NCBI GenBank assembly: GCA_964590135.1
Contig: CAZPVX010000007.1
Span: 84,666-148,665 of the forward strand
DNA from: JBDHWI01 sp964590135
GTDB lineage: Bacteria > Chloroflexota > Anaerolineae > J036 > Brachytrichaceae
DNA: 64,000 bases
Direction: 5' to 3'
The translations under genes were made by a program, and so were the position numbers. Positions 6,941 through 14,016 of this stretch are shown piece after piece (within the stretch, counting starts at the first letter, position 1; the number at the start of each line of letters is the position of its first letter). The notes under the pieces are model-generated. The model saw nothing but the letters and a program-made list of their open reading frames with translations. It ran no database searches and was not told the origin of the DNA.

Positions 6941-7762
6941 ATGGCAATACCCAACAAAGTGAGAGACCGGCTCGTCGCCGGTATCAAGCGATTTCAACCG
7001 ATCATCGCAAACGCGAAAGCGCGTGATATCAACGAAACTGATACCGTCACCATTGTTAAAGACCTACTGGCGGAGATTTTTGGCTTTGATAAGTATTCAG
7101 AGATCACTTCTGAATACGCCATTCGCGGCACCTATGTCGATCTGGCGATCAAGCTGGCTGGCGCGCTGGAGATGCTGATCGAGGTCAAGGCCATCGGTCT
7201 GGAAGCGAAAGATGCCCACATCAAACAGGCAGTGGACTACGCGGCCAACCAGGGCGTTGAGTGGGTGCTGTTGACGAATGGCGCGGTGTGGCAGGTGTAT
7301 CGCGTGTCGTTCAAGCAGCCCATCGAGCACGAGCTGGTGGTGCGGCTCGATCTGTTGAACATCAACCCCAAAGACGAGGACGATCTGGATGCGCTGTATC
7401 TCATGTGCAAAGAAGGCATCCTGAAGTCGATGTTGGGTGAATACCATGCCCAGCGACAGGCGCTCAGCCGCTACTTCATCGGCGCGATGGTGCAGACTGA
7501 CACGGTGCTGGATGTGATCCGGCGCGAGCTGCGGCGCATCTCGCCGGATGTGAAGATCACGAACGAGCAAATCTGCGAGGTTCTATTGCAGGAAGTGTTG
7601 AAGCGCGACGTGGTCGAAGGCGACAAGGCCGAGGAAGCGCGCCGGAAGGTAAACAAGGCTATTGGCAAGGCCCAGCGAAAGCCGACCGTTGCTGCGCCGG
7701 CGGTCGCCGAGGCTTCGAGCACAGTGGAAATGAATTCAGCCGAGAGCGCGAGTGCAACTTAA
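6941..7762 (+). CDS. Orphan HsdR N-terminal-like (PD-(D/E)xK) protein
   Basis: A 273-aa protein with a strong AAGGAG 7 nt upstream. The first ~160 residues resemble the type I restriction R-subunit N-terminal nuclease domain (HSDR_N_2): an N-terminal helix, IRGTYVDLAIKL (active-site Asp), then EMLIEVKAIG (E-x-K). QAVDYAANQGVEWVLLTNGA, a typical segment after the core, follows. There is no helicase domain and no hsdM/hsdS nearby. The C-terminal ~35 residues are Ala/Ser-rich. It sits just after the repressor, a usual place for lysogenic-conversion or superinfection-exclusion genes; that role is inference. Confidence 0.7.
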   Translation: MAIPNKVRDRLVAGIKRFQPIIANAKARDINETDTVTIVKDLLAEIFGFDKYSEITSEYAIRGTYVDLAIKLAGALEMLIEVKAIGLEAKDAHIKQAVDYAANQGVEWVLLTNGAVWQVYRVSFKQPIEHELVVRLDLLNINPKDEDDLDALYLMCKEGILKSMLGEYHAQRQALSRYFIGAMVQTDTVLDVIRRELRRISPDVKITNEQICEVLLQEVLKRDVVEGDKAEEARRKVNKAIGKAQRKPTVAAPAVAEASSTVEMNSAESASAT

Positions 7763-7803
7763 CCCACACATCGAATACATGATTCCATCACGAATGAAGA
7801 CTC

Positions 7804-8310
7804 ATGGAAGCCACTAAACATCTCTCCAAGCCTCCAATGTCTCGTAGTCGCATCATCGGCGCGGTGATGGCCTCACTGCTATTACTCTCCGCCTGCGCAA
7901 TCATGCCAGGAGTGGTACCGACAGCAACGCCCACGCGCGACCCAAATGTCTGCATGCCAGAAGATGTGACGAAATACAAGACCTTAACGCGCGAAATCGT
8001 GTCGCAATTCGAAGACGCATTTCAACTCGCAAGCAATACACCACGCATCACTTTGTCCCCGGTCATCCAAAACATGCAGGCTATTCGGCGGGAAGCGCAG
8101 GCGCTGGAGTTGCCGGTCTGCACTCACAACGCGCAGAACAGGCTGATTGACTACATGGATGTGTCGATCAACGCATTTTCAGCATTTATGGGACAAAGGC
8201 CAGAGGATGAGGTGAACGGGTTATTTAACGCGGCGCAACTACGTAGATCTCAATACTACGAAACCGCTGATGCGCTCGACGATGTTCCTGCGACGCCAAA
8301 GCCGAGTTGA
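7804..8310 (+). CDS. Putative lipoprotein (prophage accessory)
   Basis: A 168-aa protein with a signal peptide ending in lipobox LLSAC (Cys ~31), so it is probably anchored outside the membrane. A short Pro/Thr-rich spacer and a helical domain follow (DVTKYKTLTREIVSQFEDAF...). A second Met at residue 12 could be the true start. The family is not recognised. GC and codon use look slightly lower than in the late genes, consistent with an acquired moron gene. Confidence 0.6.
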   Translation: MEATKHLSKPPMSRSRIIGAVMASLLLLSACAIMPGVVPTATPTRDPNVCMPEDVTKYKTLTREIVSQFEDAFQLASNTPRITLSPVIQNMQAIRREAQALELPVCTHNAQNRLIDYMDVSINAFSAFMGQRPEDEVNGLFNAAQLRRSQYYETADALDDVPATPKPS

Positions 8311-8333
8311 ACTAACTGAAACAGTGGAGTTAC

Positions 8334-8714
8334 ATGAAACATCGTACCATCGTCGCCGCAGTCATCATGTGCGTGAGCCTGCTCGCCGGTGCATCACTGT
8401 CTGCGTTCGCCGACAGTGATGCACCGTCAGCGGGCTACTCGGCGTATTTGCCGATCGTGATGCGCTCTATTGCCACGCCAACAGTCACGCCTACGGCGAC
8501 GCCATCATTCTCGCCAGTGCCTACTGCGACATCTGCACCCGTGCCGACGACGAACCCTCAGCCGCCGAATCCGCCGGGCGGCATCCCGTGGTGTCCTAAC
8601 AGCACTGGCACAACGAGGGTGGGTGCGATTTGCAATGACGGCTCATCGTCGAGCGCCACCGGATCCGGCGCGTGTAGCCGGCATGGCGGGGTGAGATGCT
8701 GGATTGGGCGATGA
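8334..8714 (+). CDS. Secreted DUF3761-like protein
   Basis: A 126-aa protein with an N-terminal signal peptide, then YLPIVMR, a motif frequent just after the signal peptide of Chloroflexota exported proteins. A Pro/Thr/Ala-rich stalk (~residues 45-80) follows. The C-terminal block ICNDGSSSS...GACSRHGGVRCW matches the DUF3761 pattern (CxDGTxSxS...CSxHGGVxxW). It probably acts outside the cell; function unknown. Confidence 0.6.
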   Translation: MKHRTIVAAVIMCVSLLAGASLSAFADSDAPSAGYSAYLPIVMRSIATPTVTPTATPSFSPVPTATSAPVPTTNPQPPNPPGGIPWCPNSTGTTRVGAICNDGSSSSATGSGACSRHGGVRCWIGR

Positions 8715-8839
8715 GCTAGTAGCAAGCATTTGCGTAATGTGGATGATGGACAATACTGCCCAACGCAAGTGTGCATGAGAGGACTGAAACAAATGTTTTG
8801 TGGATAATCGCCATGTCAAGTTATTCACAATGAGGGATC

Positions 8840-9163
8840 ATGTCTGAAAATCCTGAAACATCAGTCGTTAAGCTTGTCTGGAGAGCGCCGCACGACCTGC
8901 CGACCGTGTATGCAAATCAAGTGTATGTAACGCACGCCGGCGGTGAGTTTTTCATCGTGTTTGGCGAGGCACTGCTGCCGGCGATCAACGATGCGTTGCC
9001 GTCCGAAATTGAAGTGAAGCCAGTGGCAAAGCTGGTGCTTTCACCGCAAATGATGCAGCAGACGGTGCGGGTGCTGGCAGAGAACTTTGGCAAGTTTGAA
9101 GCCAGGGTGCAGGAAGAAATGGAGAATCTGGGGATGCCGCCCCAACCGCGAGATAATAGCTGA
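8840..9163 (+). CDS. DUF3467-like protein
   Basis: A 107-aa protein. The pattern VYANQVYVTHAGGEFFIVFG, a variable loop, then KLVLSPQMMQQTVRVLAENF resembles DUF3467 (a beta-strand pair followed by the 'LSPqhak.l...L..nl..yE' helix). A GAGGG lies just upstream. It directly precedes the next gene (1-nt gap), suggesting co-translation. The function of DUF3467 is unknown. The upstream stretch 8715-8839 holds no supported gene. Confidence 0.55.
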   Translation: MSENPETSVVKLVWRAPHDLPTVYANQVYVTHAGGEFFIVFGEALLPAINDALPSEIEVKPVAKLVLSPQMMQQTVRVLAENFGKFEARVQEEMENLGMPPQPRDNS

Positions 9164-9164
9164 G

Positions 9165-9623
9165 ATGACTTTGCAAGCTTTGTCATTGCAGTTCACGTTT
9201 TCACCCGCACACAACGCATCGGATGCAATCGCCGGTTCGTTTGTGCAGCGGGCTTATCTGCCACGCGAGATGGTGCCGGCCATGCACGCCATGACGTTTC
9301 GAGCTAATGCGACTTCAGCCACAATGCCTGAAATGAGAGTTGAAGAGCCGCGACAGGCCGACGCGATGGCAAAGCTGTCGCATCCTGGCGTTGCATTCAC
9401 CGATTTTGTGCAGGTGAAATTGATCGAGGAAATCGGCTTCACCGTTGCAACATCTGAACGATTCGACGCATACGGGGCTGGTGACGATGTATCGTCCGCT
9501 CTGGCTGAGCTGGCAAGCATGCTGGTCGATGAATATCAGGAATTGTCCAATTCGGATATGCCGCTTTCCACTCACTTGAGACTGAAGCTGCAAGCGCTGA
9601 GTGCGCTTATCCGTCCAGCCTGA
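9165..9623 (+). CDS. HicB-like (antitoxin-like) protein, tentative
   Basis: A 152-aa protein starting at the ATG 1 nt after the preceding stop. The C-terminal half (VKLIEEIGFTVATSERFDAYGAGDDVSSALAELASMLVDEY...) resembles the HicB-type layout, where a two-strand block is followed by an acidic helix that pairs with a toxin. The gene lies just before a HicA-like gene. The match is by pattern only. Alternatively it is an unrelated phage accessory protein. Confidence 0.4.
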   Translation: MTLQALSLQFTFSPAHNASDAIAGSFVQRAYLPREMVPAMHAMTFRANATSATMPEMRVEEPRQADAMAKLSHPGVAFTDFVQVKLIEEIGFTVATSERFDAYGAGDDVSSALAELASMLVDEYQELSNSDMPLSTHLRLKLQALSALIRPA

Positions 9624-9656
9624 TATAGGCGCTTGATCACTCCATCACTGTTCATC

Positions 9657-9938
9657 ATGGCCGAATCACGTCGAGACATAGAACGATGCCTGCGGAACAA
9701 ATTCGGATTTCAGGACGTGCCCGGCACAAAGCACGATGCGATATCGCTGATCGTGGAGGGCAGAAAGGTTGCGACGACGCGCTTTTCGCGTGGGCATGCT
9801 GAGTTGTCAGACTCCATCCTCACGATGATGGCGCGGCAAATCGGCGTGACGCTGACCCAGTTGAAGCGCATGTGCGAATGCACAATCAGCAAAGACGCCT
9901 ACATTCAGTTGCTGCGCGAAGCAAAGCGACTTGAGTAA
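9657..9938 (+). CDS. HicA-like small protein, tentative toxin
   Basis: A 93-aa protein. The layout KFGFQDVPGTKHDAISLIVEG, then KVATTRFSRGHAELSDSILT and ISKDAYIQLL, follows the dsRBD-like HicA family pattern (GF...G.KH..y....G..v.T..s.g...i.d.....ma.q). An in-frame TTG at 9633 exists, but the ATG at 9657 begins the conserved part. If the upstream gene is HicB-like, the order is antitoxin then toxin, the reverse of many hic loci. Confidence 0.45.
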   Translation: MAESRRDIERCLRNKFGFQDVPGTKHDAISLIVEGRKVATTRFSRGHAELSDSILTMMARQIGVTLTQLKRMCECTISKDAYIQLLREAKRLE

Positions 9939-9965
9939 CGACATGCGTTGTCGCAGATAAATCAA

Positions 9966-9997
9966 CAGGCCGGCATTTCTATAGAAATGCCGGCCTG
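9966..9997. terminator. Perfect 32-bp palindrome, bidirectional terminator
   Basis: The 16-bp arms beginning CAGGCCGGCATTTC are perfectly palindromic about 9981/9982. It lies between convergent genes ending at 9938 (+) and 10001 (-). Moderately T-rich sequence (ATCTTATTTCTTC) follows on the rightward side. It probably ends both transcripts. Confidence 0.75.
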
Positions 9998-10000
9998 ATC

Positions 10001-10195
10001 TTATTTCTTCTCAACTTGCTTCGCGGGGTTCTTCACGGTGACGATGGCGTCACCGGCGATGATCGCTTCGAGCAACTGGCGAATGCTGCCGACGGTGCCG
10101 GCGCCGCGTTTTTGCGTGTAGCCGAGATTCTGCGCGATGCGCTTGAGCGCATCGACATCACTCAGTTGCACGCTGAAGTTCGGTTTGAGTGCCAT
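10001..10195 (-). CDS. Small basic phage protein
   Basis: A 64-aa protein (MALKPNFSVQLSDVDALKRI..., then GSIRQLLEAIIAGDAIVTV) with AGGAG 4 nt before the ATG. It has a helix-rich, possibly DNA-binding layout, but no family is recognised. Its start overlaps the end of the upstream membrane-protein gene by 38 nt. Confidence 0.55.
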   Translation of the reverse strand: MALKPNFSVQLSDVDALKRIAQNLGYTQKRGAGTVGSIRQLLEAIIAGDAIVTVKNPAKQVEKK

Positions 10196-10625
10196 TGGTC
10201 TCCTGTTTCAGTTTCCGCTCGTCCCACCAGCGCTGGTGGAAAAGCGGCAAGGGCGGTGCCAGGCGAGAGCAGAACTCGCGATGACGCAGCATGTAAATCA
10301 CGTCATAGAAATCCTGCCAGCACATGAGAAGCCAGCCAAGCAGATTGACTGCAATGATGGGCAGAACGAACCACAGTCCATGCGACACGAATCGCCATGC
10401 GCCCCAGCCGTTCAAAACAATCGCTGCGACTGCCGGCGCAAGTGTCACAATGAATGCGCGCCAGTCGACGTTTTCCGGGCGTTTCGTGCTTACGTAGTTG
10501 AGATGCAGGGTGGATTGCAGTCCGAGCAGGCGCGCTGCGGCGTAGTGAAACACCTCGTGAAACACCAAGCCGCCCAGCACAGCGATGATGTGGGATGCGG
10601 GTATACGGCGTATCTCGTCTTTCAT
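10158..10625 (-). CDS. HExxH membrane protein (M50/DUF3267-like metallopeptidase fold)
   Basis: A 155-aa protein. HEVFH (~residues 23-27) in the first transmembrane helix is an HExxH zinc-binding motif. Two further hydrophobic segments follow (AFIVTLAPAVAAIVLNGWGA and LWFVLPIIAVNLLGWLLMC); the W-x-x-D-F-Y-D-V segment may supply the third ligand, as in small site-2-protease relatives. The ATG at 10625 is chosen over an open extension that overlaps the small gene upstream. No clear Shine-Dalgarno; a strong hairpin (10660-10683) lies in its leader. Confidence 0.6.
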   Translation of the reverse strand: MKDEIRRIPASHIIAVLGGLVFHEVFHYAAARLLGLQSTLHLNYVSTKRPENVDWRAFIVTLAPAVAAIVLNGWGAWRFVSHGLWFVLPIIAVNLLGWLLMCWQDFYDVIYMLRHREFCSRLAPPLPLFHQRWWDERKLKQETNGTQTELQRATE

Positions 10626-10659
10626 TTGTAGTTGTAAAATGATTGGGAAGGCCAGAGGT

Positions 10660-10683
10660 GGAGGGCGGTTGCCGCCGCCCTCC
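10660..10683 (-). promoter_or_regulatory. GC-rich hairpin in the leader of the HExxH gene
   Basis: A perfect 9-bp inverted repeat (GGAGGGCGG / CCGCCCTCC on the plus strand) with a 6-nt loop. No U-tract follows in either direction, so it is more likely an RNA-stabilising or attenuating structure than a terminator. Confidence 0.45.
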
Positions 10684-10693
10684 GGTTGGTGTC

Positions 10694-10810
10694 CTACCGC
10701 AGGAACAATCCTGCGATCAGGATGGACACGAAGATGAGTGCGAGTACCGTGCCAACCACGAACATCGCGACTTGGATCATCTTCCACCAATCCTCTGGCT
10801 TTCTGTTCAT
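10694..10810 (-). CDS. 38-aa single-pass membrane microprotein
   Basis: Encodes MNRKPEDWWKMIQVAMFVVG followed by a hydrophobic helix (TVLALIFVSILIAGLFLR). An ideal AAGGAGGTGAAGAA stands just before the ATG, the best Shine-Dalgarno in the region, so translation is very likely. It precedes the HExxH gene, and the two may be co-expressed. Function unknown. Confidence 0.7.
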   Translation of the reverse strand: MNRKPEDWWKMIQVAMFVVGTVLALIFVSILIAGLFLR

Positions 10811-10981
10811 TTCTTCACCTCCTTTATAAACTCGGCGTTTCCGCCTGTGTGCATATACTATCACGGGAATATTCCCTTGTCAATAGGGAGACACGAAAAA
10901 ATCTAGGACTTATTGCGTATTCTTTTTGAGGGCAGGTATATACTCGTTTTGTAGATCGAATGTTCTGATATTCTGTTGCAT

Positions 10982-11194
10982 ATGCCAGCACCGCACCGCA
11001 CTGACGACGAGACGACGCCGCGCACGCCTGAAGAAATCGAGCTGGTGCGCAACCTGCTTCGCGGGTTGCGGCGCTTCGAGCGCGCCGGCGTGTTTATTGA
11101 ACATGAGTGGTGCCGCGTGCGTCGCAGTCCGCGTGCCGACTCTGAGACAATGATGATTGAGAATCTGGGCAGCCGGCGATTCGCCGATCATTGA
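10982..11194 (+). CDS. Small basic protein with leaderless-type start
   Basis: A 70-aa protein (MPAPHRTDDETTPRTPEEIE, then LVRNLLRGLRRFERAGVFIE). TATTCT (10969-10974) ends 7 nt before the ATG and there is no Shine-Dalgarno, as in other leaderless genes in this window. It is helical and Arg-rich, possibly a regulator at the head of the late region. Family unknown. Confidence 0.5.
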   Translation: MPAPHRTDDETTPRTPEEIELVRNLLRGLRRFERAGVFIEHEWCRVRRSPRADSETMMIENLGSRRFADH

Positions 11195-11203
11195 TCTCAG
11201 TCC

Positions 11204-11285
11204 TATAATCCAGACAACGAAATAGCCGGTTCAGCATTCATGCGGCGGCAATCTATCAACGATAGGTTGCCGCCGCTTTGCTTTT
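11204..11285 (+). ncRNA. Candidate short transcript ending in a strong terminator
   Basis: TATAAT (11204-11209) is followed ~33 nt later by a terminator and no ORF in between, the same layout as at 5706-5826. No good -35 is visible. It could be a small RNA, or the end of the 10982 transcript. Confidence 0.35.
11242..11285 (+). terminator. Rho-independent terminator
   Basis: A 10-bp stem GCGGCGGCAA (11242-11251) / TTGCCGCCGC (11267-11276), extended inside the loop by CTAT/ATAG, then TTTGCTTTT. It separates the accessory region from the late-side membrane genes. Confidence 0.85.
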
Positions 11286-11291
11286 CCCGAT

Positions 11292-11540
11292 ATGGAGAAA
11301 ACGTTTCATTTGGTGAGCGCGTTGATCGTCGTCGAGCAACGCGAGCAGGGCGACCAATTGGTCGCACGCGACATCGTCGAGCACATGCTCGCTGCGGCGT
11401 GTGCTGCTGAGACTGGCCGCCGCCGGCGCGTCATCAACGTGAAATCGACTGTGCTTGAGTCGATGCGAATCGTCGACCCTTCGACAAGCTCAGGGCAAGT
11501 CGACGACGTGCCGGCACCGAAGGAACAAAATGAGCATTGA
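11292..11540 (+). CDS. Hypothetical phage protein carrying two host-type repeats
   Basis: An 82-aa frame (MEKTFHLVSALIVVEQREQG...). Two dispersed palindromic repeats lie in frame: GGGCGACCAATTGGTCGC (encoding QGDQLVA) and CCTTCGACAAGCTCAGGGC (encoding PSTSSGQ). No convincing Shine-Dalgarno. The last 11 nt overlap the next gene. Function unknown, and the repeat insertions may have altered it. Confidence 0.45.
   Translation: MEKTFHLVSALIVVEQREQGDQLVARDIVEHMLAAACAAETGRRRRVINVKSTVLESMRIVDPSTSSGQVDDVPAPKEQNEH
11348..11365. repeat. Palindromic repeat, copy 1
   Basis: The same 18-nt sequence as at 32547, in frame within the ORF at 11292-11540. Confidence 0.75.
11478..11498. repeat. Dispersed REP-like repeat (PSTSSGQ type), copy 1
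   Basis: CCTTCGACAAGCTCAGGGCAA within a phage ORF, flanked on both sides by GTCGAC. Other copies are at 18963, 20547 and 62309. The core matches the REP-like sequence widely read as PSTSSGQ or LSLSKG in Chloroflexota ORFs. Confidence 0.8.
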
Positions 11541-11907
11541 CCTTTTGACCGCCGGCGGCATCACGGCCGCCTTCTCTCTGATCCTCTCACTGTTGTTCAT
11601 TCTCATCCCGCCACTGCGCGTGAAATTCATCGCACTCGATGCCGACACGCAGCAGGCCGTCACCGGCGTCGGCATCCTCGCCATCGCGGTCGTCGCCGTC
11701 GCGCTTGGCTGCGCCGGCGTGTTCGCCTTCATCCCCTGCACGTCCGCATCAATTCTCGATTACGTGCTGCGCGTGGTCGTGGCGGCCATCATCGGTGATC
11801 GTGTGAGCAAGGCTGCGTTTGCATCCGCGCGATGGTGGGATGCACGAGCCGAACAAGGCCACGTCAAAACGCTGTCGCCAATCGGCGATGGCCGGCTGTT
11901 GCGTTAA
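11530..11907 (+). CDS. Phage membrane protein (holin-like candidate)
   Basis: A 125-aa protein with two clear transmembrane segments (GGITAAFSLILSLLFILIPP and GVGILAIAVVAVALGCAGVF) and a weaker third hydrophobic stretch. AAGGA lies 6 nt upstream of the ATG. Small multi-TM proteins in this position are often holins, but no family match is claimed. Confidence 0.55.
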   Translation: MSIDLLTAGGITAAFSLILSLLFILIPPLRVKFIALDADTQQAVTGVGILAIAVVAVALGCAGVFAFIPCTSASILDYVLRVVVAAIIGDRVSKAAFASARWWDARAEQGHVKTLSPIGDGRLLR

Positions 11908-11916
11908 CGATCACCG

Positions 11917-12180
11917 ATGCAGCCATATCAATGGGCTAACCTTGTCACCGGCCTCATCAGCGCGACGATCTTCCTGATCGTGGCGCGGCGCACGTCGGAT
12001 CGCATCAGCCGGATCGCGATGCTGGTGTGGGCTGGGGCGATGTTGTGGGCGGCGGTGGCCGGCCCGATGGCTGCACTCACAGATTACGACGCACTCATCA
12101 GAACAACATCGATGGTCGTCACGCCGATTGGCTGGTGCGCGCTCTCAGTCTGCGCGGCGCGGAGATTGGCGCATGGATAG
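11917..12180 (+). CDS. Phage membrane protein, three TM segments
   Basis: An 87-aa protein with three hydrophobic stretches (ANLVTGLISATIFLIVA; IAMLVWAGAMLWAAVAGPMA; TSMVVTPIGWCALSVCAA) and a short basic tail. With the preceding gene it forms a membrane pair of holin-like size. The stop overlaps the next start. Confidence 0.55.
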   Translation: MQPYQWANLVTGLISATIFLIVARRTSDRISRIAMLVWAGAMLWAAVAGPMAALTDYDALIRTTSMVVTPIGWCALSVCAARRLAHG

Positions 12181-12721
12181 CGCAAATTTGCCCGCGCTGG
12201 CAAACTATTTTGTTGCCGGCGTCTCCATCGTGCTGCTGTTGTATGTCATGCAAAAAAAGAACGCGCCGGCAGCGCCGACAGACAGTCGATTGCTTGAAAT
12301 GGCAGACCGAATGCAATCGCGAATTGATTCACTTGAACGTGAGTCGGATTCACAGCGAGCGAAGATCATGTCGCTCGAAATGTGGGCTGTGCGGCTATCT
12401 GCGCAAGTTGTCAAGCTTGGCGGCGAGCCTGTGCCATTTTCGGAAATCTCTCAAGCCCAAAGTACGACCGTCTACGGGATCGCAAACGACCGCGCAACGC
12501 TGCTCGGCATTCTGCGAGAACACTTCAGCAATGACGAACTCGATGCGGTTGCGGTGGAGATCGGGATGCGCGAGGGTGCTCTGGGAGAGGGGAGCATTGA
12601 TGCACGCGCGGCGCGAATGGTGCAGTTTGCGCAGCGGCAAAACATGATGCTCGATCTGGCGTTCATCCTGTGGCGCGACCGGCCAGAGGTGGTTGAGGCT
12701 AAAAAGACACGAGCGAGGTGA
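12173..12721 (+). CDS. Membrane-anchored coiled-coil protein with effector-associated (death-like) domain
   Basis: A 182-aa protein in three parts: one TM segment (~residues 10-27), a coiled coil (~38-85), and a C-terminal ~75-residue domain. The domain is GIANDRATLLGILREHFSNDEL, then VAVEIGMREGALGEG, ARMVQFAQRQNMMLDLAFIL and WRDRPEVVE. This follows the pattern L..iL..hFs..EL..l...lG.....L.G....AR.lv.ya.r...l..L....R.RPe.., typical of effector-associated death-like domains that recruit partners in bacterial conflict systems. It sits among holin-like genes. The domain call is by pattern and needs a profile search. Confidence 0.6.
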   Translation: MDSANLPALANYFVAGVSIVLLLYVMQKKNAPAAPTDSRLLEMADRMQSRIDSLERESDSQRAKIMSLEMWAVRLSAQVVKLGGEPVPFSEISQAQSTTVYGIANDRATLLGILREHFSNDELDAVAVEIGMREGALGEGSIDARAARMVQFAQRQNMMLDLAFILWRDRPEVVEAKKTRAR

Positions 12722-12725
12722 AGCT

Positions 12726-13079
12726 GTGAAGAAATTCATCGTCATTGCTGCGTTGGTGCTGGCGTTCGCGGCGGGCGTCGCGGTGCCGGCCGCAACTGCG
12801 CAGACAATCCCGCCGGCGCGGTATCAAGTGATCGCTGACATCACGACGATGGCCGGCGAGATCACACAATTGAAGCGCGACGTGGTTGACCTTCAATCGC
12901 AGGTGGCTGTGCTGCAACTGCTGCGGGCGCACGACGTGAACCGCTTTGATGTATTGCGAGCCAATGATTTATTGGTCAGTGCTGCGCAGCGGCGCGATCT
13001 GCTCGACCAGCTATATCGCCTGCAGTTGGTTGTGTATGACGACATGTGCCTGCCGACAGAGGAGCAACATGCAAATTGA
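12726..13079 (+). CDS. Exported coiled-coil protein (phage)
   Basis: A 117-aa protein with a GTG start and GAGGTG 5 nt upstream. It has a cleavable-type signal peptide (FIVIAALVLAFAAGVAVPAA, then TAQ) and a heptad-like helix (ITQLKRDVVDLQSQVAVLQLL...). The size and layout would fit a spanin-like or tail-associated envelope protein, but no motif proves it. The stop overlaps the next gene's start. Confidence 0.55.
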   Translation: MKKFIVIAALVLAFAAGVAVPAATAQTIPPARYQVIADITTMAGEITQLKRDVVDLQSQVAVLQLLRAHDVNRFDVLRANDLLVSAAQRRDLLDQLYRLQLVVYDDMCLPTEEQHAN

Positions 13080-13233
13080 GACGGCTGCAATTGCTTCGCT
13101 CTCGCTGATGCCGGCGGAGATCGTGCCGATCAATTACACCGAGCGCGATCTCGACGTGGTGCGTCATCTCATCACAGAGAACGGCCAGCGGCTGCCGGCG
13201 CTCGTGCAGCGTGCCAGCGGACGCATCTTTTGG

Positions 13234-13947
13234 CTACTTCTTGGGCTGCCTGTCTTCGCGCGCATGTTGTGCGCAAAGCCGGCATCGGTTTGTGGTGCCT
13301 TTGCCACTAATCTTTGCACCGCAGTCAATACACTTTTTGACTCTGCGATTGGAAAAGTCCCTGCCGTGAATCTCCCCGTGGCACTTTTCGCACAGTGTAA
13401 CAAGGTTCGAATCTTCAAAACGAAGGTCTGGGTAATCAGCCCACGTTTTGATGTGATGCGCGTGCAGCTTGCCCTTTGTGCCGCAATTCTGGCAGGTGTA
13501 TTGGTCACGCTTAAAAATGCGTATTCTCAGCGATTGAAGCAAGCCAGAAAGTCGCCCTCTTTCGCGTTCGAGCGACTTCCCATCTTTCCATGCATTCGCT
13601 TTGGGGCCAACCAGATCTTTATCCATGCATTTGCGGCAACAATAAATTTGTTTGCTTTCTTTCGGGATAAAGTCTTGGCCGCAGTGGGTGCATTGGCGCT
13701 TGTTGACTACGCTTCGATGACTCCAACATTTCTTGGAGCAATACTTAGCCGACGCGAAGCGGTGCTGTTTGACCTCAAACTCCGCGCCACATACCCGACA
13801 AATGGCCTTGACGCGCTTTCTGCTCTCGCGAGACGCAACAGCAGATCGACATTTGTGCGAACAGTAAATTTGTTCTTTTGCGTGTGGACGAAATTCACAT
13901 CCACACTCTTGGCACTTCTTTGTCATCTTGAGCCGCGCGCTACTCAT
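13234..13947 (-). CDS. HNH homing-type endonuclease with zinc fingers
   Basis: A 237-aa protein. Three tandem Cys4-type fingers fill the N-terminal half (CQECGCEFRPHAKEQIYCSH; CRVCGAEFEVKQHRF...YCSKKC; CTHCGQDF...YCCRKC). Next comes an HNH core (residues ~155-205: FKRDQYTCQNCGTKGKLHAH, HIKTWADYPDLRFEDSNLVT, CEKCHGEIHG) and a last finger (CIDCGAKISG...CRLC). The start at 13947 has GGAG 8 nt upstream. Such multi-finger HNH proteins are free-standing homing endonucleases in phages. Confidence 0.88.
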   Translation of the reverse strand: MSSARLKMTKKCQECGCEFRPHAKEQIYCSHKCRSAVASRESRKRVKAICRVCGAEFEVKQHRFASAKYCSKKCWSHRSVVNKRQCTHCGQDFIPKESKQIYCCRKCMDKDLVGPKANAWKDGKSLERERGRLSGLLQSLRIRIFKRDQYTCQNCGTKGKLHAHHIKTWADYPDLRFEDSNLVTLCEKCHGEIHGRDFSNRRVKKCIDCGAKISGKGTTNRCRLCAQHAREDRQPKK

Positions 13948-14016
13948 AAACATCACTCCGTTGGCAAGGCGCAATCGGAAAGACGAATGCGCCCTGCCAA
14001 AACTGAATACGTTTGC

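Noticed and set aside
10910..11191. 93-codon leftward ORF over the small gene at 10982
   Set aside because: No Shine-Dalgarno; the opposite strand has a leaderless-type promoter and a more protein-like product.
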